A DNA stretch of 64,000 bases from Novosphingobium sp. G106. GTDB lineage: Bacteria > Pseudomonadota > Alphaproteobacteria > Sphingomonadales > Sphingomonadaceae. Location of the stretch: the NCBI RefSeq assembly GCF_019075875.1, contig NZ_JAHOOZ010000001.1, positions 744,001 to 808,000 on the forward strand, written 5' to 3'. Below, one piece after another: positions 1 to 8,411 of the stretch. The first letter of the stretch is position 1; each line of letters starts with the position of its first letter. The translations under genes were made by a program, and so were the position numbers. The notes below the pieces were generated by a model that ran no database searches, was not told where the DNA came from, and worked only from the letters and a program-made list of their open reading frames with translations.

Positions 1-1
1 C

Positions 2-76
2 TGGTCGTGCCCCTCGGGCGACACATCGATGCTGCGCGTGGGTGAGAGCGGCCGGCAGGCGGGCGTCGTCCAGTGA
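2..76 (+). CDS. C-terminal end of an unidentified protein (partial)
   Basis: An open frame enters from the left edge and stops with TGA at 74-76, 22 bases before the esterase start. It gives about 24 residues ending SGRQAGVVQ. Its position just upstream of a well-placed ribosome binding site on the same strand fits the end of a preceding gene in the same operon. The fragment is too short to assign a family, and another frame is also open to base 42, so the frame choice is tentative. Confidence 0.35.
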   Translation, partial: WSCPSGDTSMLRVGESGRQAGVVQ

Positions 77-98
77 GAGCTTCAGGAGGGGAGCGATA

Positions 99-1064
99 AT
101 GCCCGACGAAACCATGCTTGAGGTTCCTGCCCGCAGCATTCCGGCGCCCAGCCACCTCAGCGCCGAGGCACGGGCACAGCTTGCCCATTGGACGCTGTCG
201 AACCCGCCCTGGCCCGTGCAGGACGACATCCAGGGCTGGCGCGACCTGATCGCCGGCATGAACGCCATGGGCGAGGCAGGGCTCGGCATGATGAGCCAGC
301 ACATTGCCGCCGAGGTCGAGGAGATCGACGCCGATGGTGCGCGCGTCTTCGTCGTGACGCCAGCCGGCATCACGGCCGACGACGACCGCGTATATCTGGA
401 TTTCCACGGCGGTGCGATGCTCTGGGGCGACGGCGAAAGCTGCCGCGCGATGGGCAAGATCACCGCCGCGATGATGGGCGCCCGCGTCTGGGCGGTTGAT
501 TATCGAACGCCGCCCGACCATCCCTATCCGGCGCCGCTCGACGATTGCGTTGCCGCTTACCGCGCGCTGCTGCGCCAGTACTCACCCGATCGCATCATCT
601 TCGGCGGCGCTTCGGCCGGCGGCAATTTCTCTGCGGCGACGATCCTGCGCGCCCGCGATGAAGGTCTGCCGCTTCCCGCCGCCTGCGTGCTGATGACGCC
701 CGAGATCGATCTCACCGAATGCGGCGACAGTTTCCGGACGCTGCTCGGCATCGATACGGCGCTGACTTCCAGCCTGATGCCCGCAAATCTGCTTTACGCC
801 GGAGGGCACGATCTCGCCGATCCCTACGTCTCGCCGCTGTTCGGCGATTTCACCAAGGGCTTTCCGCCGACCCTGCTGCAGAGCGGCACGCGCGACCTGT
901 TCCTGTCTAACACCGTTCTGATGCACCGCGCGCTGCGCCGTGCCGACATCGAAGCCGAACTCCACATTTTCGACGCCGCAACCCACGTCATGTTCATGAG
1001 CGGGCCGGAAGCCGCCGATCGCACGCGCGAAGTGCGGTGTTTCGTCGACAGGCACTGGCGATAA
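99..1064 (+). CDS. alpha/beta hydrolase, hormone-sensitive-lipase-type esterase
   Basis: A 321-residue alpha/beta hydrolase, probably an esterase acting on a short acyl or lactone bond. The family signature is visible: the oxyanion-hole HGG at residues 103-105, the nucleophile elbow GASAGG with Ser172, and a plausible triad completed by Asp266 (SGTRD) and His296 (ATHVMF). The ATG at 99 is preceded by AGGAGGGG at 84-91. An upstream in-frame start at 42 lacks such a site and would add arginine-rich sequence unlike the family. No signal peptide is visible, so it is probably cytoplasmic. It heads a plus-strand group with two NTF2-like proteins and a DapB-like dehydrogenase, which suggests a catabolic role, but the substrate is not deducible. 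Confidence 0.85.
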   Translation: MPDETMLEVPARSIPAPSHLSAEARAQLAHWTLSNPPWPVQDDIQGWRDLIAGMNAMGEAGLGMMSQHIAAEVEEIDADGARVFVVTPAGITADDDRVYLDFHGGAMLWGDGESCRAMGKITAAMMGARVWAVDYRTPPDHPYPAPLDDCVAAYRALLRQYSPDRIIFGGASAGGNFSAATILRARDEGLPLPAACVLMTPEIDLTECGDSFRTLLGIDTALTSSLMPANLLYAGGHDLADPYVSPLFGDFTKGFPPTLLQSGTRDLFLSNTVLMHRALRRADIEAELHIFDAATHVMFMSGPEAADRTREVRCFVDRHWR

Positions 1065-1090
1065 GCAGGATATTATCGAGGAGAAATGAA

Positions 1091-1402
1091 ATGCGTATCA
1101 TCCTGACGGCAGCTCTAATGGTTCTGGCAGCACCGACAGCTCTCATGGCCGCGCCGGTCGCTGCGGGCGCACCCGCAGCCAACGCCTTGTCGGTCGAAAC
1201 GACGGACCTCGGCACCTTGCTCGACAATGCGGATGCCAAGGCGGTGCTGATGAAGCATATTCCCGCGATTGTCGGCAACGACCAGATCGCCATGGCTCGG
1301 CCCATGACCTTGAAGCAGCTGCAGCAGTATTCTGGCGACAGCCTTACCGACGAAAAGCTGGCTCTGATCCAGTCCGACCTGGACAAGCTTGCAAAACGCT
1401 GA
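1091..1402 (+). CDS. small secreted protein of unknown function
   Basis: A 103-residue protein with a clear Sec-type signal peptide: MRIILTAALMVLAAP followed by a small-residue cleavage region (LMAAPVAAGA). The mature part has no cysteines and a conserved-looking tail with TLKQLQQYSGDSLTDEKLALIQSDL, which resembles the short helical segment found at the end of many sphingomonad esterase-associated proteins. The ATG at 1091 follows GAGGAGAAATGAA. The start at 1037 is rejected because it overlaps the esterase and would bury the signal peptide. It lies 26 bases after the esterase, so the two are probably cotranscribed. Function unknown. Confidence 0.7.
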   Translation: MRIILTAALMVLAAPTALMAAPVAAGAPAANALSVETTDLGTLLDNADAKAVLMKHIPAIVGNDQIAMARPMTLKQLQQYSGDSLTDEKLALIQSDLDKLAKR

Positions 1403-1450
1403 GTTTGGAACCGTTTCGGCCCGGCTGCGCCGCATAGAAAGGACATCGCA

Positions 1451-1960
1451 ATGTCTTCCGAGATCTCGGGTGCGCCGATCGATAGTGCGGCCAGCCACGC
1501 GCGGCCTTCTACCCCCGAAGAACTTCGGGTCATGAAGGTGGTGGCGGCGAAGCTCGACGAGGCCAGGCACAGGCAGGACGGCCCCGCGTTCCTGGAGACC
1601 TTCCATGAGAGCGCGATTTGCGAGTTCAAGCCGGCGGGATTGCGAATAACCGCACGGGCAACGATCGCCGAGATGTTTCAGCGATCGGCGCCCGTACTGG
1701 CACCATCGTTGGCCTCAAGGCGACAATTGAGGGAGTGGTCGAACCAGAACGGGCTCCTGCGTGAATGGTCCTATCCGGTCCGATTGTCCTCGGGCGAAGA
1801 ACTGCCGACCACCCAGCTGGAGATCATCGAGTTCGCCGACGGCCTCGAGAGCATATTATCCTATCGCCTCCGCATGAACGCCCTGTTCTCGAAACTGTTC
1901 GTTCGAGCGCTAGGAGAGGATTTTTCGTCGCTGCCCGGCGTAGAACGCGTCTCGGGCTGA
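1451..1960 (+). CDS. NTF2-like / SnoaL-fold protein (copy 1)
   Basis: A 169-residue protein with the size and pattern of the NTF2-like superfamily, which includes small cone-shaped isomerases, dehydratases and binding proteins. An N-terminal helical part (residues 20-55) is followed by alternating strands. The C-terminal motif RALGEDFSSLPGVE recurs as HALGEDFFRLPGVT in the next gene, so the two are paralogs or halves of a heteromer. The start has GAAAGGACATCGCA just upstream. It sits 24 bases before copy 2. In steroid and terpenoid catabolic clusters such proteins often act on ring intermediates; that role is inference here. Confidence 0.65.
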   Translation: MSSEISGAPIDSAASHARPSTPEELRVMKVVAAKLDEARHRQDGPAFLETFHESAICEFKPAGLRITARATIAEMFQRSAPVLAPSLASRRQLREWSNQNGLLREWSYPVRLSSGEELPTTQLEIIEFADGLESILSYRLRMNALFSKLFVRALGEDFSSLPGVERVSG

Positions 1961-1984
1961 AACCCTGCGAGAGGAGAACCAACG

Positions 1985-2437
1985 ATGCCGACCCATCTCG
2001 ACCTCAAAGGCATGATCGACGTTTCCAGCGTCCACACGCGATACGAATTCACCCATGAGATCGAACCGCTCATGGCGACGGTGCATCCCGAACCCTGTTG
2101 GATAATCGAACCCATCGGCTGCCGGATTGCCAGTACCGAGGGCGTGTCGCAGATGTACCAGCGGATGTTCCCGCTTATCGGCGCCATGGCCAATCCGGAA
2201 GTCGTCAACACCTGGTTCGCCGAAGACGGTTTCATCGGCGAGGTTCGGATCAGCAAGCCATCAAATGACGGCACCGTGCACTGTTCCTCCCAGTTCGCAT
2301 GGTGCGAATTCAACGGCGATCTGATCAGCGGAGAGGGTAACTATTTCGACGAAGGCGACGTGGGCTACGCAGCCCATGCACTCGGCGAAGATTTCTTCCG
2401 GCTACCAGGCGTTACGGTGACACCGAGAGATATCTAG
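1985..2437 (+). CDS. NTF2-like / SnoaL-fold protein (copy 2)
   Basis: A 150-residue NTF2-like protein preceded by GAGAGGAGAACCAACG. It carries alternating strand patterns (CWIIEPIGCRIAS, HCSSQFAWCEFNGD) and ends with the ALGEDFFRLPGV motif shared with the preceding gene. No catalytic Asp/Tyr pair can be fixed by eye. The tandem arrangement and 24-base spacing argue for cotranscription and perhaps joint assembly. It is followed after 63 bases by the DapB-like dehydrogenase. Confidence 0.65.
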   Translation: MPTHLDLKGMIDVSSVHTRYEFTHEIEPLMATVHPEPCWIIEPIGCRIASTEGVSQMYQRMFPLIGAMANPEVVNTWFAEDGFIGEVRISKPSNDGTVHCSSQFAWCEFNGDLISGEGNYFDEGDVGYAAHALGEDFFRLPGVTVTPRDI

Positions 2438-2500
2438 GCATTTGAGACATCGTCAATGCGGCCCCATCGCTAAGGGTCGAGAGCGGCAAGGGAGAAGCAG

Positions 2501-3622
2501 ATGACCAGGCTTCGTGTGGTTGTGATCGGCACCGGAAACATCGGCGGCATCGCTGTCCGCTGCCTGCAGGGCAGGGATGATGTCGAACTTGTCGGGGTCT
2601 GGGGACGCTCTCGCAACATCGGGACCGATGCCGGACTGCTCGATACCGATCAGGCTTGCGGTGTGATCATCACGGACAGCGAAGAAGATATCTTCGCGCT
2701 ACGACCGGATTGTGCCGTGATGGCTCTGAATATCAGGGATCCGATCGAGGCGGTCCGGGTCAATGGCGAATGGCACGTAAAGCTGCTCGAGCAGGGTATC
2801 AACGTCGTGACCGCCAGCGACGGCTCGCTGGTCTTTCCGCCGTCGCATCCCGAACAGGACTATGTCGCCCGCCTCGAGGCCGCCGGGATCAAGGGTGGCG
2901 CCACCTTCTACGCGAATGGACAGGAGCCTGGATTCGTCGATCATATGGCGATGCTGGCCACGACGCTGAGCAATACCATCAAGTGCATCACGTCCTACGA
3001 GCTGTTCAATTATTCGATGGTCCAGGAGCGTGCTGAAATGGCGGACATCTTCGGCTTCGACGAACTGCCCGAGAAGCAGGCGATTCTCGAACAGCCGGGT
3101 GCGCAACTTTACGTTTGGGGCGGTCCGCTGATCAATGTCGCCGACAAGCTCGGCTACAAGGTCGAAAGGTTCGAGGAACTCTACGAAAAGCGCGTGGCCG
3201 AGCGCGACATCAAGGTGGCTTTCGGAACGATCGAGAAAGGCAAGGTCGCCGCCATTCGCATCCGCACCAGCGCGATCATCGAGGGGCGCGAAGCCGTCGT
3301 CGTCGAGCACGTGAACCGGATGTGCGACGACATAGCGCCGGAATGGAGGAAGGCTGACACACACGGCTGCATGCGCATCGAAATAGAGGGCGATCCCAAC
3401 ATCGCTTTGGAATGCACGATTGGCGATCGACGCAAGCCCGAAGAACTGGGCTATGACGGGTACCTGATGACGGTGACACGGATCGTCAATGCGATCCCCT
3501 ATGTCTGCGCGGCACCGCCAGGGCTGACTAGCTTCCGCGAATTGCCCTTGACTACGCCGAGCAGTGCCTTGCGCAGTGACGCGGTTTCGATCGACCATAA
3601 GATACTGCGCCCAGGCGGATAG
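2501..3622 (+). CDS. NAD(P)-dependent dehydrogenase with DapB-like N-terminal domain
   Basis: A 373-residue oxidoreductase. The Rossmann start MTRLRVVVIGTGNIGG shows the GxGxxG dinucleotide-binding loop at residues 10-15, as in dihydrodipicolinate-reductase-like and 2,4-diaminopentanoate-dehydrogenase-like proteins. It is longer than true DapB (about 270 residues) and is not part of a lysine operon, so a dapB assignment is not justified. RBS AAGGGAGAAG lies before the ATG. It closes the esterase/NTF2 group. Related proteins with this architecture are common in actinobacterial and sphingomonad lipid or steroid catabolic loci; the reaction is unknown. Confidence 0.75.
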   Translation: MTRLRVVVIGTGNIGGIAVRCLQGRDDVELVGVWGRSRNIGTDAGLLDTDQACGVIITDSEEDIFALRPDCAVMALNIRDPIEAVRVNGEWHVKLLEQGINVVTASDGSLVFPPSHPEQDYVARLEAAGIKGGATFYANGQEPGFVDHMAMLATTLSNTIKCITSYELFNYSMVQERAEMADIFGFDELPEKQAILEQPGAQLYVWGGPLINVADKLGYKVERFEELYEKRVAERDIKVAFGTIEKGKVAAIRIRTSAIIEGREAVVVEHVNRMCDDIAPEWRKADTHGCMRIEIEGDPNIALECTIGDRRKPEELGYDGYLMTVTRIVNAIPYVCAAPPGLTSFRELPLTTPSSALRSDAVSIDHKILRPGG

Positions 3623-4081
3623 TGCCGGCGGCGACTGGTCGCGATCTCAACTGTTCTCCTGCTGCTTACGACGTGCGATCGTTGAATCGCTCGGGCCGGT
3701 TCAAGAATTCCCCGCAGGGACATGTAGCTCGGCCTGATCGTCCTTTGATCACGAGCAACCTTGTGTCGACCAGGATGAGGTCTGCAACGGGTAGGGCAGT
3801 GGAGTTCCTAAAGGGGGAAGTGGAGTTCCGCTTTTTAATCCACTGTTCATGAAAGAAGACCGTCGGGCGCCGCTGTTCGCCTTGACGGTGAGACGGGTTT
3901 CGACGTCCGATGGGACCAGTCATTGTCTGCCGATCATTCTCTGGCTGCGTAGTTTCAAGCGATAGAATTTTCGGCGCTCGGCTGCTGTCGAATCTGCATC
4001 TACTCGCTTTTAAGGCGGCCCTACGTTCAGGTACACGACTAGGTCACGTGAGGGCCTCAAGCTTCTTTCGGCTGTATGTGA
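3623..4081. other. intergenic stretch of 459 bases without a supported gene
   Basis: Lower GC than the flanks. The open frames here (around 3622-3923 on either strand) have no ribosome binding site and no recognisable protein pattern. The one structured element is a pair of direct repeats, described separately. It separates two plus-strand catabolic genes from the minus-strand phytase operon, so it should contain the terminator of one and the 3' end of the other. No strong hairpin was seen. Confidence 0.6.
3798..3829 (+). repeat. two direct copies of AGTGGAGTTCC, 21 bases apart
   Basis: AGTGGAGTTCC occurs at 3798-3808 and again at 3819-3829, a period of 21 bases or two helical turns. It is followed by a T-rich patch (CTTTTTAATCC). 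Repeated end sequences with such spacing occur at ends of some insertion sequences (IS21 type), so this could be a remnant element end, or a protein-binding pair. No transposase fragment is recognisable beside it. Confidence 0.4.
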
Positions 4082-5104
4082 TCATCGCTCCGCAGCGATG
4101 GCCTTTTGTACCTCGGCCCAGGACACCAGCTTGAAATTCTGAGCGTAGGGCGCGTTGTCGCCATCCTGCGCAACGAACAGTCCGGTCGGATAGTCGGGCC
4201 CGAAGCTTCCCCCCATCAGCGCGATGCCGTCGGTCTCCGATGTCGCGCCATAGCGTCCGGCGACAATGCGAAAGCGGCCGGCAGGCTCCATGTCCGGCAG
4301 CCGGTAGAGCGCATAGGAGCTGTCGCCCTGGCTCGAGACGACGAGCATGCCGCTGTCAGTGCCTTCGGTGATCAGCGCAACGCCTTCAGTGTCGGCGACG
4401 AGATGCTTGTTGTCGACCGCCGCGACCAGCTTGGGACTCGTCATTCCCTTGCCGAAGCGCCAGACACCGACGTCTTCCTCGCCGACATAGACCGTGCCGT
4501 CTCGCGGATCGACGACACAGCCCTCGGCCTGAGAAGCCAGCTTGTGGGTCGCCAGCAGCACCGACCTAGGCACACCGCCCAGGTCGATGCGATACTCGTT
4601 GACCGTGCCGTCCTTGAGCACCGAATAGGCGCGGAGGTCACCGCCGCTGGTGCCAAGGCAGATGCCATAGCCTTCGCCGCTGCCGCCATCGACGGCGCCC
4701 AGCGGCACGAGCTGCGCCGCGGCAGTGTCGAGCCGGAACAGCTGGAGCTTGGCATGCGCGATGTCGTTGCGGTCGCTCGCCGCGATGATCACACCCTGCG
4801 CGCCAAGGTCGGCGAGGTCGACGTTGTTGACCCGGCCGACATTGGCAAACGAGCGTCGCCTGCCGTCGAGGTCGTAGACGTGAAGTCCTGCCTTCTTGTC
4901 GGTGGCCACGATCAGGCTCGCTGCCGGATCGGCGGCATTGCGCCAGATCGCCGGATCATCTGCCGCGTCGGCATTGGCCGTACCCACCGGCTCGGTCTCG
5001 CCGACCGCCGTCACGGAGACGGCGGTGGGCGAGCCTACCGGCGGCGGCACCGTAGCGCAGCCGGCAAGGCCGGCCACGCTGCAGGTTAGCAGCAGTCGCC
5101 GCAT
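4082..5104 (-). CDS. phy: beta-propeller phytase (3-phytase), lipoprotein
   Basis: A 340-residue exported protein of the beta-propeller phytase family, which releases phosphate from inositol hexakisphosphate with calcium. The start MRRLLLTCSVAGLAGC ends in a lipobox (LAGC), so it is probably anchored in the outer membrane or periplasmic face. Family features follow: DDPAIW near residue 50, ATDKKAGLHVYDLDG, the GSGEGYGICLG segment, QAEGCVVDPRDGTVYVGEEDVGVW, and DTEGVALI, repeated blade elements with acidic calcium ligands. The ATG shares one base with the TGA of the TonB receptor (5104), so translation is coupled. Beta-propeller phytases next to TonB-dependent receptors are a known arrangement in Proteobacteria. 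Confidence 0.88.
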   Translation of the reverse strand: MRRLLLTCSVAGLAGCATVPPPVGSPTAVSVTAVGETEPVGTANADAADDPAIWRNAADPAASLIVATDKKAGLHVYDLDGRRRSFANVGRVNNVDLADLGAQGVIIAASDRNDIAHAKLQLFRLDTAAAQLVPLGAVDGGSGEGYGICLGTSGGDLRAYSVLKDGTVNEYRIDLGGVPRSVLLATHKLASQAEGCVVDPRDGTVYVGEEDVGVWRFGKGMTSPKLVAAVDNKHLVADTEGVALITEGTDSGMLVVSSQGDSSYALYRLPDMEPAGRFRIVAGRYGATSETDGIALMGGSFGPDYPTGLFVAQDGDNAPYAQNFKLVSWAEVQKAIAAER

Positions 5105-7875
5105 CAGAAGTTGATCCGGATACCGCCGGTATAGCGGCGGCCGAAGCGCTCCCACTCGATCGTCTGACCGGTGGTGCTCGGCGAAGGGATGCCCGTCGCG
5201 GTCAGCAGGTTGCCCGGATCGGAGTAACGGCGGCCCGGGTGGTTCAGCAGGTTAGAGGCATCGAAGTAGATCTCGAAATTCTTGGTGAACGCGTAGCGCG
5301 CCGAGAAGTCGAGTTCGTCGTCCGAAGCCCAGTAGGTGTCGCCTGCATCGGCCAACGTGTCGGCGACAGTATCGAGCCACTTGCCGCGGTTCTGGTATTG
5401 CAGGCGCAGCGACAGGCCGTACTTCTCGTAATAAGCCCCGAGATTGTAGACGAAGTCCGACGTGCCCGGCAGCCGCACCTTGCGCGCTGCGACAGCGCCG
5501 GTGGCCGGCTTGGTGACCCTGCTGTTGTTGAGCGTCACGTTCGCCGAGATGCCGAAACCGCCCATGAAATCGGGCAGGCCGAGATCGTCGGTCCAGGGCT
5601 CGAGCTGCAGCTGCGCGGCGGCTTCCATCCCGTAGATGCGGCCGTCGCCGCCGTTGGTGATTCCCGAGAATCGGTAGCCCGAACGATCGATGCCGCCGCT
5701 GTTGAGCGCGTCCGATCCGAAAGTACGCGACGTTGTGTAGAGGACGTCCTTCACCTTCTTGTAGAAGGCGCCGATCATCAGATAGCCTTGCGGGCGCATG
5801 TACCATTCGAAATAGGCGTCTACGCCATAGGCGCGCTCGGGTTTCACGGCCGGATTGCCGCCGGAAATCGTCTCGTTGGTATCGTTGATGACGACATTGG
5901 GACGGAGCTGGTCGTAGTCTGCGCGCGCCGCGCCCGAGTTGAACGAGAGCCGGAATTTCTTCGTGTCATCGACGTTGTAGTTGATGTGCAGGCTGGGGAA
6001 GACCAGCGTCTGCTCCGCCTCGGCCGTGACCGGCCCGCTCGTTGCACCGATCGTGGCTACGGCGATGCCGCGGTTCTTGATGTGCTCGATGCGGGCGCCG
6101 CCGATCACCGATCCCCAATCGTAACGCACGGTACCCATGAGGAACCCGGCAAAGACCTGCTCGCGCACATTGTAGTTGTTCGCGGTTACCGGCGTCAGCG
6201 GGAAGGCAGCTCGCGCCTTCTCGGAGGCCGTGCGCATCTTGTCCGTATCGAAATAGCGGAACGTGTAGTCCATCGGGATCTTGCCGAGGAATGCCTGGTC
6301 CAGCGAGAACTGATTGTAGTCGGTGGGGAGGACCGTCGCGGCCTGAGTGGCGTTCAGTGCGATCTGGTTCTCGTTGGCGATCTTGGTGCGCTGGTCGAAC
6401 TGGAAGCCCAGCTTGAACGTCGCGTCGCCGCCCAGGAATGCCGCTTCACGTCCGAGCACGAGCTTGCCGGTACAGGCCTTGGTCGTGTCGACGGCGTCGA
6501 GCACGGTGAAGCCCGACAGCGGCTTGGTGAAGGTATCGATCGCGGTGACCGCATCGCCGGCCTGGAACCGGGTCGGGCTGGAGAGCTGGATCGTGCGGAA
6601 CAGTTGCAGGCGCGAGCGGTTGGGGTCGGAGAAGTCGTAGGCGACGGTCGGGCGCAGATTGCGCGTGCTGGGACTGTCCCAGGTCGCCTCACCGACGACC
6701 GAACGATCGTCCTTGGATTCGGTGTAGTTGCCGACCCACGACAAAGTCCAGGCGCCGTCCCCGAACTTGTGGTCGCCGGCCAGCGTGTTGGTGAAGACCG
6801 ATTGGCGGAACGCGCGCAGGGTCGAGCGCTGGCGGATGTCGATGCCGTAGACGACGCCCTTCTGGGGCGTGTTTCCGATGCAGATGTCGCCATAACCCGA
6901 AGTTGTCGGCGTGGCGTTTACCGCCGGGGTGCAGGCGGCCGTATTGCCGACGAGATCGCCTTCGCGGTCGTCGAGGTCGAAGCGATAGTTGTCGCGCGCC
7001 TCGTCGTCGGTAAAGATCGTGTAGACCGAGCGTAGCGAGATCGTGTTGTCGGCGTCGGGCTTGTAGTCGACCCGGCCTGAAACCGACCAGTTCTTGCGGG
7101 TGAGGCGGTACAGCTTGTTCTCTGCCTCATGCGCCCAGAAGCGGTTCTGAAAGCCCGGCCGCTTGTCATTGGGGACGGGTTCGTAGTCGGTCTCGAAGTT
7201 GTCGGTGATCATGTTGCGTTCGTAGTAGCTGCCTGACAGCAGTACGCCGATCTCGCCGTCGCCCGCCTTGAAGCGGTTCGAGAGCACCAGCGAGCCTTCG
7301 TATTCCTTGCGGTCGCCGAGCTCGGCGAAGCCCATGCCCGCCTTGGCAGCGACGTGGAGGCCCGCATAGTCGAAGGCCGAGCGGGTGACGACGTTGACGT
7401 TACCGGCGACGGTTTCGCCCGGCATGTCCGGCGTGACCGCCTTGGACACGATGATCTGTCCGGCAATGGCCGAAGGGATCGAATCGAAGCGCGCGTCACG
7501 ACCTTCGGGGCTGACGACATTGATCCCGTCGAACGACAGCGTCGTCCAGGTCTTGGGCGCGCCGCGCAGGTTGATGTAGCGGGCCTGGCCCTGGTCGCGC
7601 TCGACGCTTACGCCGGGAAGGCGGCTCGTCGCCTGGGCAATGTTCTGGTCGGGCAGCCGGCCGACCGAGTCCGATGCCGCGACGGTCACCAGCGAATCTG
7701 AAGCTTTCTGCACAGCGAGGGCGGCGGCCTCTGATTCTGCGATCGGGCGCGTGCCGGTCACGATGATGTCGCTGCCGGCGTCGCCAGCTTCCTCGGCTTG
7801 CGCAGCGCTAAACGGCAGAAGCGCAGCGGCGCCGCAAAGCAGCACGGCACGTCGATTGACGGATTTTAAAGTCAT
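5104..7875 (-). CDS. TonB-dependent outer-membrane receptor, phytase-linked
   Basis: A 923-residue TonB-dependent receptor. The signal peptide (residues 1-28, ending SAAQAEE) is followed by a TonB-box-like stretch (DIIVTGTRP), the plug domain (LPDQNIAQATSRLPGVSVERD, then YINLRGAP) and a long beta-barrel ending in RINF with the terminal aromatic residue that outer-membrane assembly needs. The ATG at 7875 has AGGGGG a few bases upstream; the alternative start at 7899 would run through the repeat array. It is the first gene of a two-gene operon with the phytase, so it likely imports phytate or lower inositol phosphates. The plug/barrel type is the large carbohydrate-like class common in sphingomonads. 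Confidence 0.9.
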   Translation of the reverse strand: MTLKSVNRRAVLLCGAAALLPFSAAQAEEAGDAGSDIIVTGTRPIAESEAAALAVQKASDSLVTVAASDSVGRLPDQNIAQATSRLPGVSVERDQGQARYINLRGAPKTWTTLSFDGINVVSPEGRDARFDSIPSAIAGQIIVSKAVTPDMPGETVAGNVNVVTRSAFDYAGLHVAAKAGMGFAELGDRKEYEGSLVLSNRFKAGDGEIGVLLSGSYYERNMITDNFETDYEPVPNDKRPGFQNRFWAHEAENKLYRLTRKNWSVSGRVDYKPDADNTISLRSVYTIFTDDEARDNYRFDLDDREGDLVGNTAACTPAVNATPTTSGYGDICIGNTPQKGVVYGIDIRQRSTLRAFRQSVFTNTLAGDHKFGDGAWTLSWVGNYTESKDDRSVVGEATWDSPSTRNLRPTVAYDFSDPNRSRLQLFRTIQLSSPTRFQAGDAVTAIDTFTKPLSGFTVLDAVDTTKACTGKLVLGREAAFLGGDATFKLGFQFDQRTKIANENQIALNATQAATVLPTDYNQFSLDQAFLGKIPMDYTFRYFDTDKMRTASEKARAAFPLTPVTANNYNVREQVFAGFLMGTVRYDWGSVIGGARIEHIKNRGIAVATIGATSGPVTAEAEQTLVFPSLHINYNVDDTKKFRLSFNSGAARADYDQLRPNVVINDTNETISGGNPAVKPERAYGVDAYFEWYMRPQGYLMIGAFYKKVKDVLYTTSRTFGSDALNSGGIDRSGYRFSGITNGGDGRIYGMEAAAQLQLEPWTDDLGLPDFMGGFGISANVTLNNSRVTKPATGAVAARKVRLPGTSDFVYNLGAYYEKYGLSLRLQYQNRGKWLDTVADTLADAGDTYWASDDELDFSARYAFTKNFEIYFDASNLLNHPGRRYSDPGNLLTATGIPSPSTTGQTIEWERFGRRYTGGIRINF

Positions 7876-7889
7876 GGATCGCCCCCTGA

Positions 7890-7920
7890 ACATTACCAAA
7901 AAATTACCTATTGGTAATGT
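7890..7920 (-). promoter_or_regulatory. candidate operator: three ATTACC half-sites before the receptor/phytase operon
   Basis: ACATTACC at 7890-7897 and GGTAATGT at 7913-7920 form an 8-base inverted repeat, and a third ATTACC lies at 7903-7908. The two direct copies are exactly 11 bases apart, one helical turn, with an A/T-rich spacer, an architecture like a Pho box although the half-site only partly matches the PhoB consensus. The array sits directly upstream of the ribosome binding site, so it could be an activator or repressor site. Phosphate control is inference. Confidence 0.5.
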
Positions 7921-8102
7921 TGGGCGCGCCTAGGGTGGGTTCGTGACCCTACGGCGTCAGATTTGCGTCGTTTTAATGACATTTGGGCGCGGGCCTGCTG
8001 CAAAATATATCCGGTCGAGCGACGGGTTCGGTTTTGGCGTGCGTGTAAGCTGTGTCGCGTCGGGGGATGCGGCAGTCATGGGGGCGCTTGGAGATAAGAA
8101 CC

Positions 8103-8411
8103 ATGATGAAGCAGATCATCGCCGCAGGACTCGCCGCGGCCACAATGCTTGCCGCACCGGCCTATGCCCGGGTCAATGCGCGCCAACACCACCAGCAGGA
8201 CCGCATTGGCCAGGGCGTGCGCTCGGGAGAGTTGACGCGCCGCGAGGCTCGCGGGCTCGAGCAGCAGCAGATGCGTATCGCACGCAGCGAAGCCCGGATG
8301 CGTGCCAGCGGCGGCGGGCTGTCGCCGGCTGAACGTTCGAGGCTGGCTTACCGGCAGGACCGCGCCAGCGTGAACATCTACCAGCAGAAGCACGACGGGC
8401 AGGTGCGTTGA
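8103..8411 (+). CDS. small periplasmic protein, helical, unknown function
   Basis: A 102-residue protein with a signal peptide (MMKQIIAAGLAAATMLAAPAYA) and a mature region made of two similar charged helices: SGELTRREARGLEQQQMRI and GGLSPAERSRLAYRQDRAS, ending YQQKHD. This doubled LT/LS-xxE-rxrL pattern is seen in a widespread but uncharacterised proteobacterial periplasmic family. The ATG at 8103 follows GGAGATAAGAACC. Its TGA shares a base with the ATG of the EF-hand gene (8411), so the two are coupled. It may be under control of the sigma factor two genes downstream. Confidence 0.75.
   Translation: MMKQIIAAGLAAATMLAAPAYARVNARQHHQQDRIGQGVRSGELTRREARGLEQQQMRIARSEARMRASGGGLSPAERSRLAYRQDRASVNIYQQKHDGQVR

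Noticed and set aside
5239..7035. A 598-codon open frame antisense to the TonB receptor
   Set aside because: High-GC third-position effect; no ribosome site and no family pattern, while the opposite strand encodes a complete receptor.
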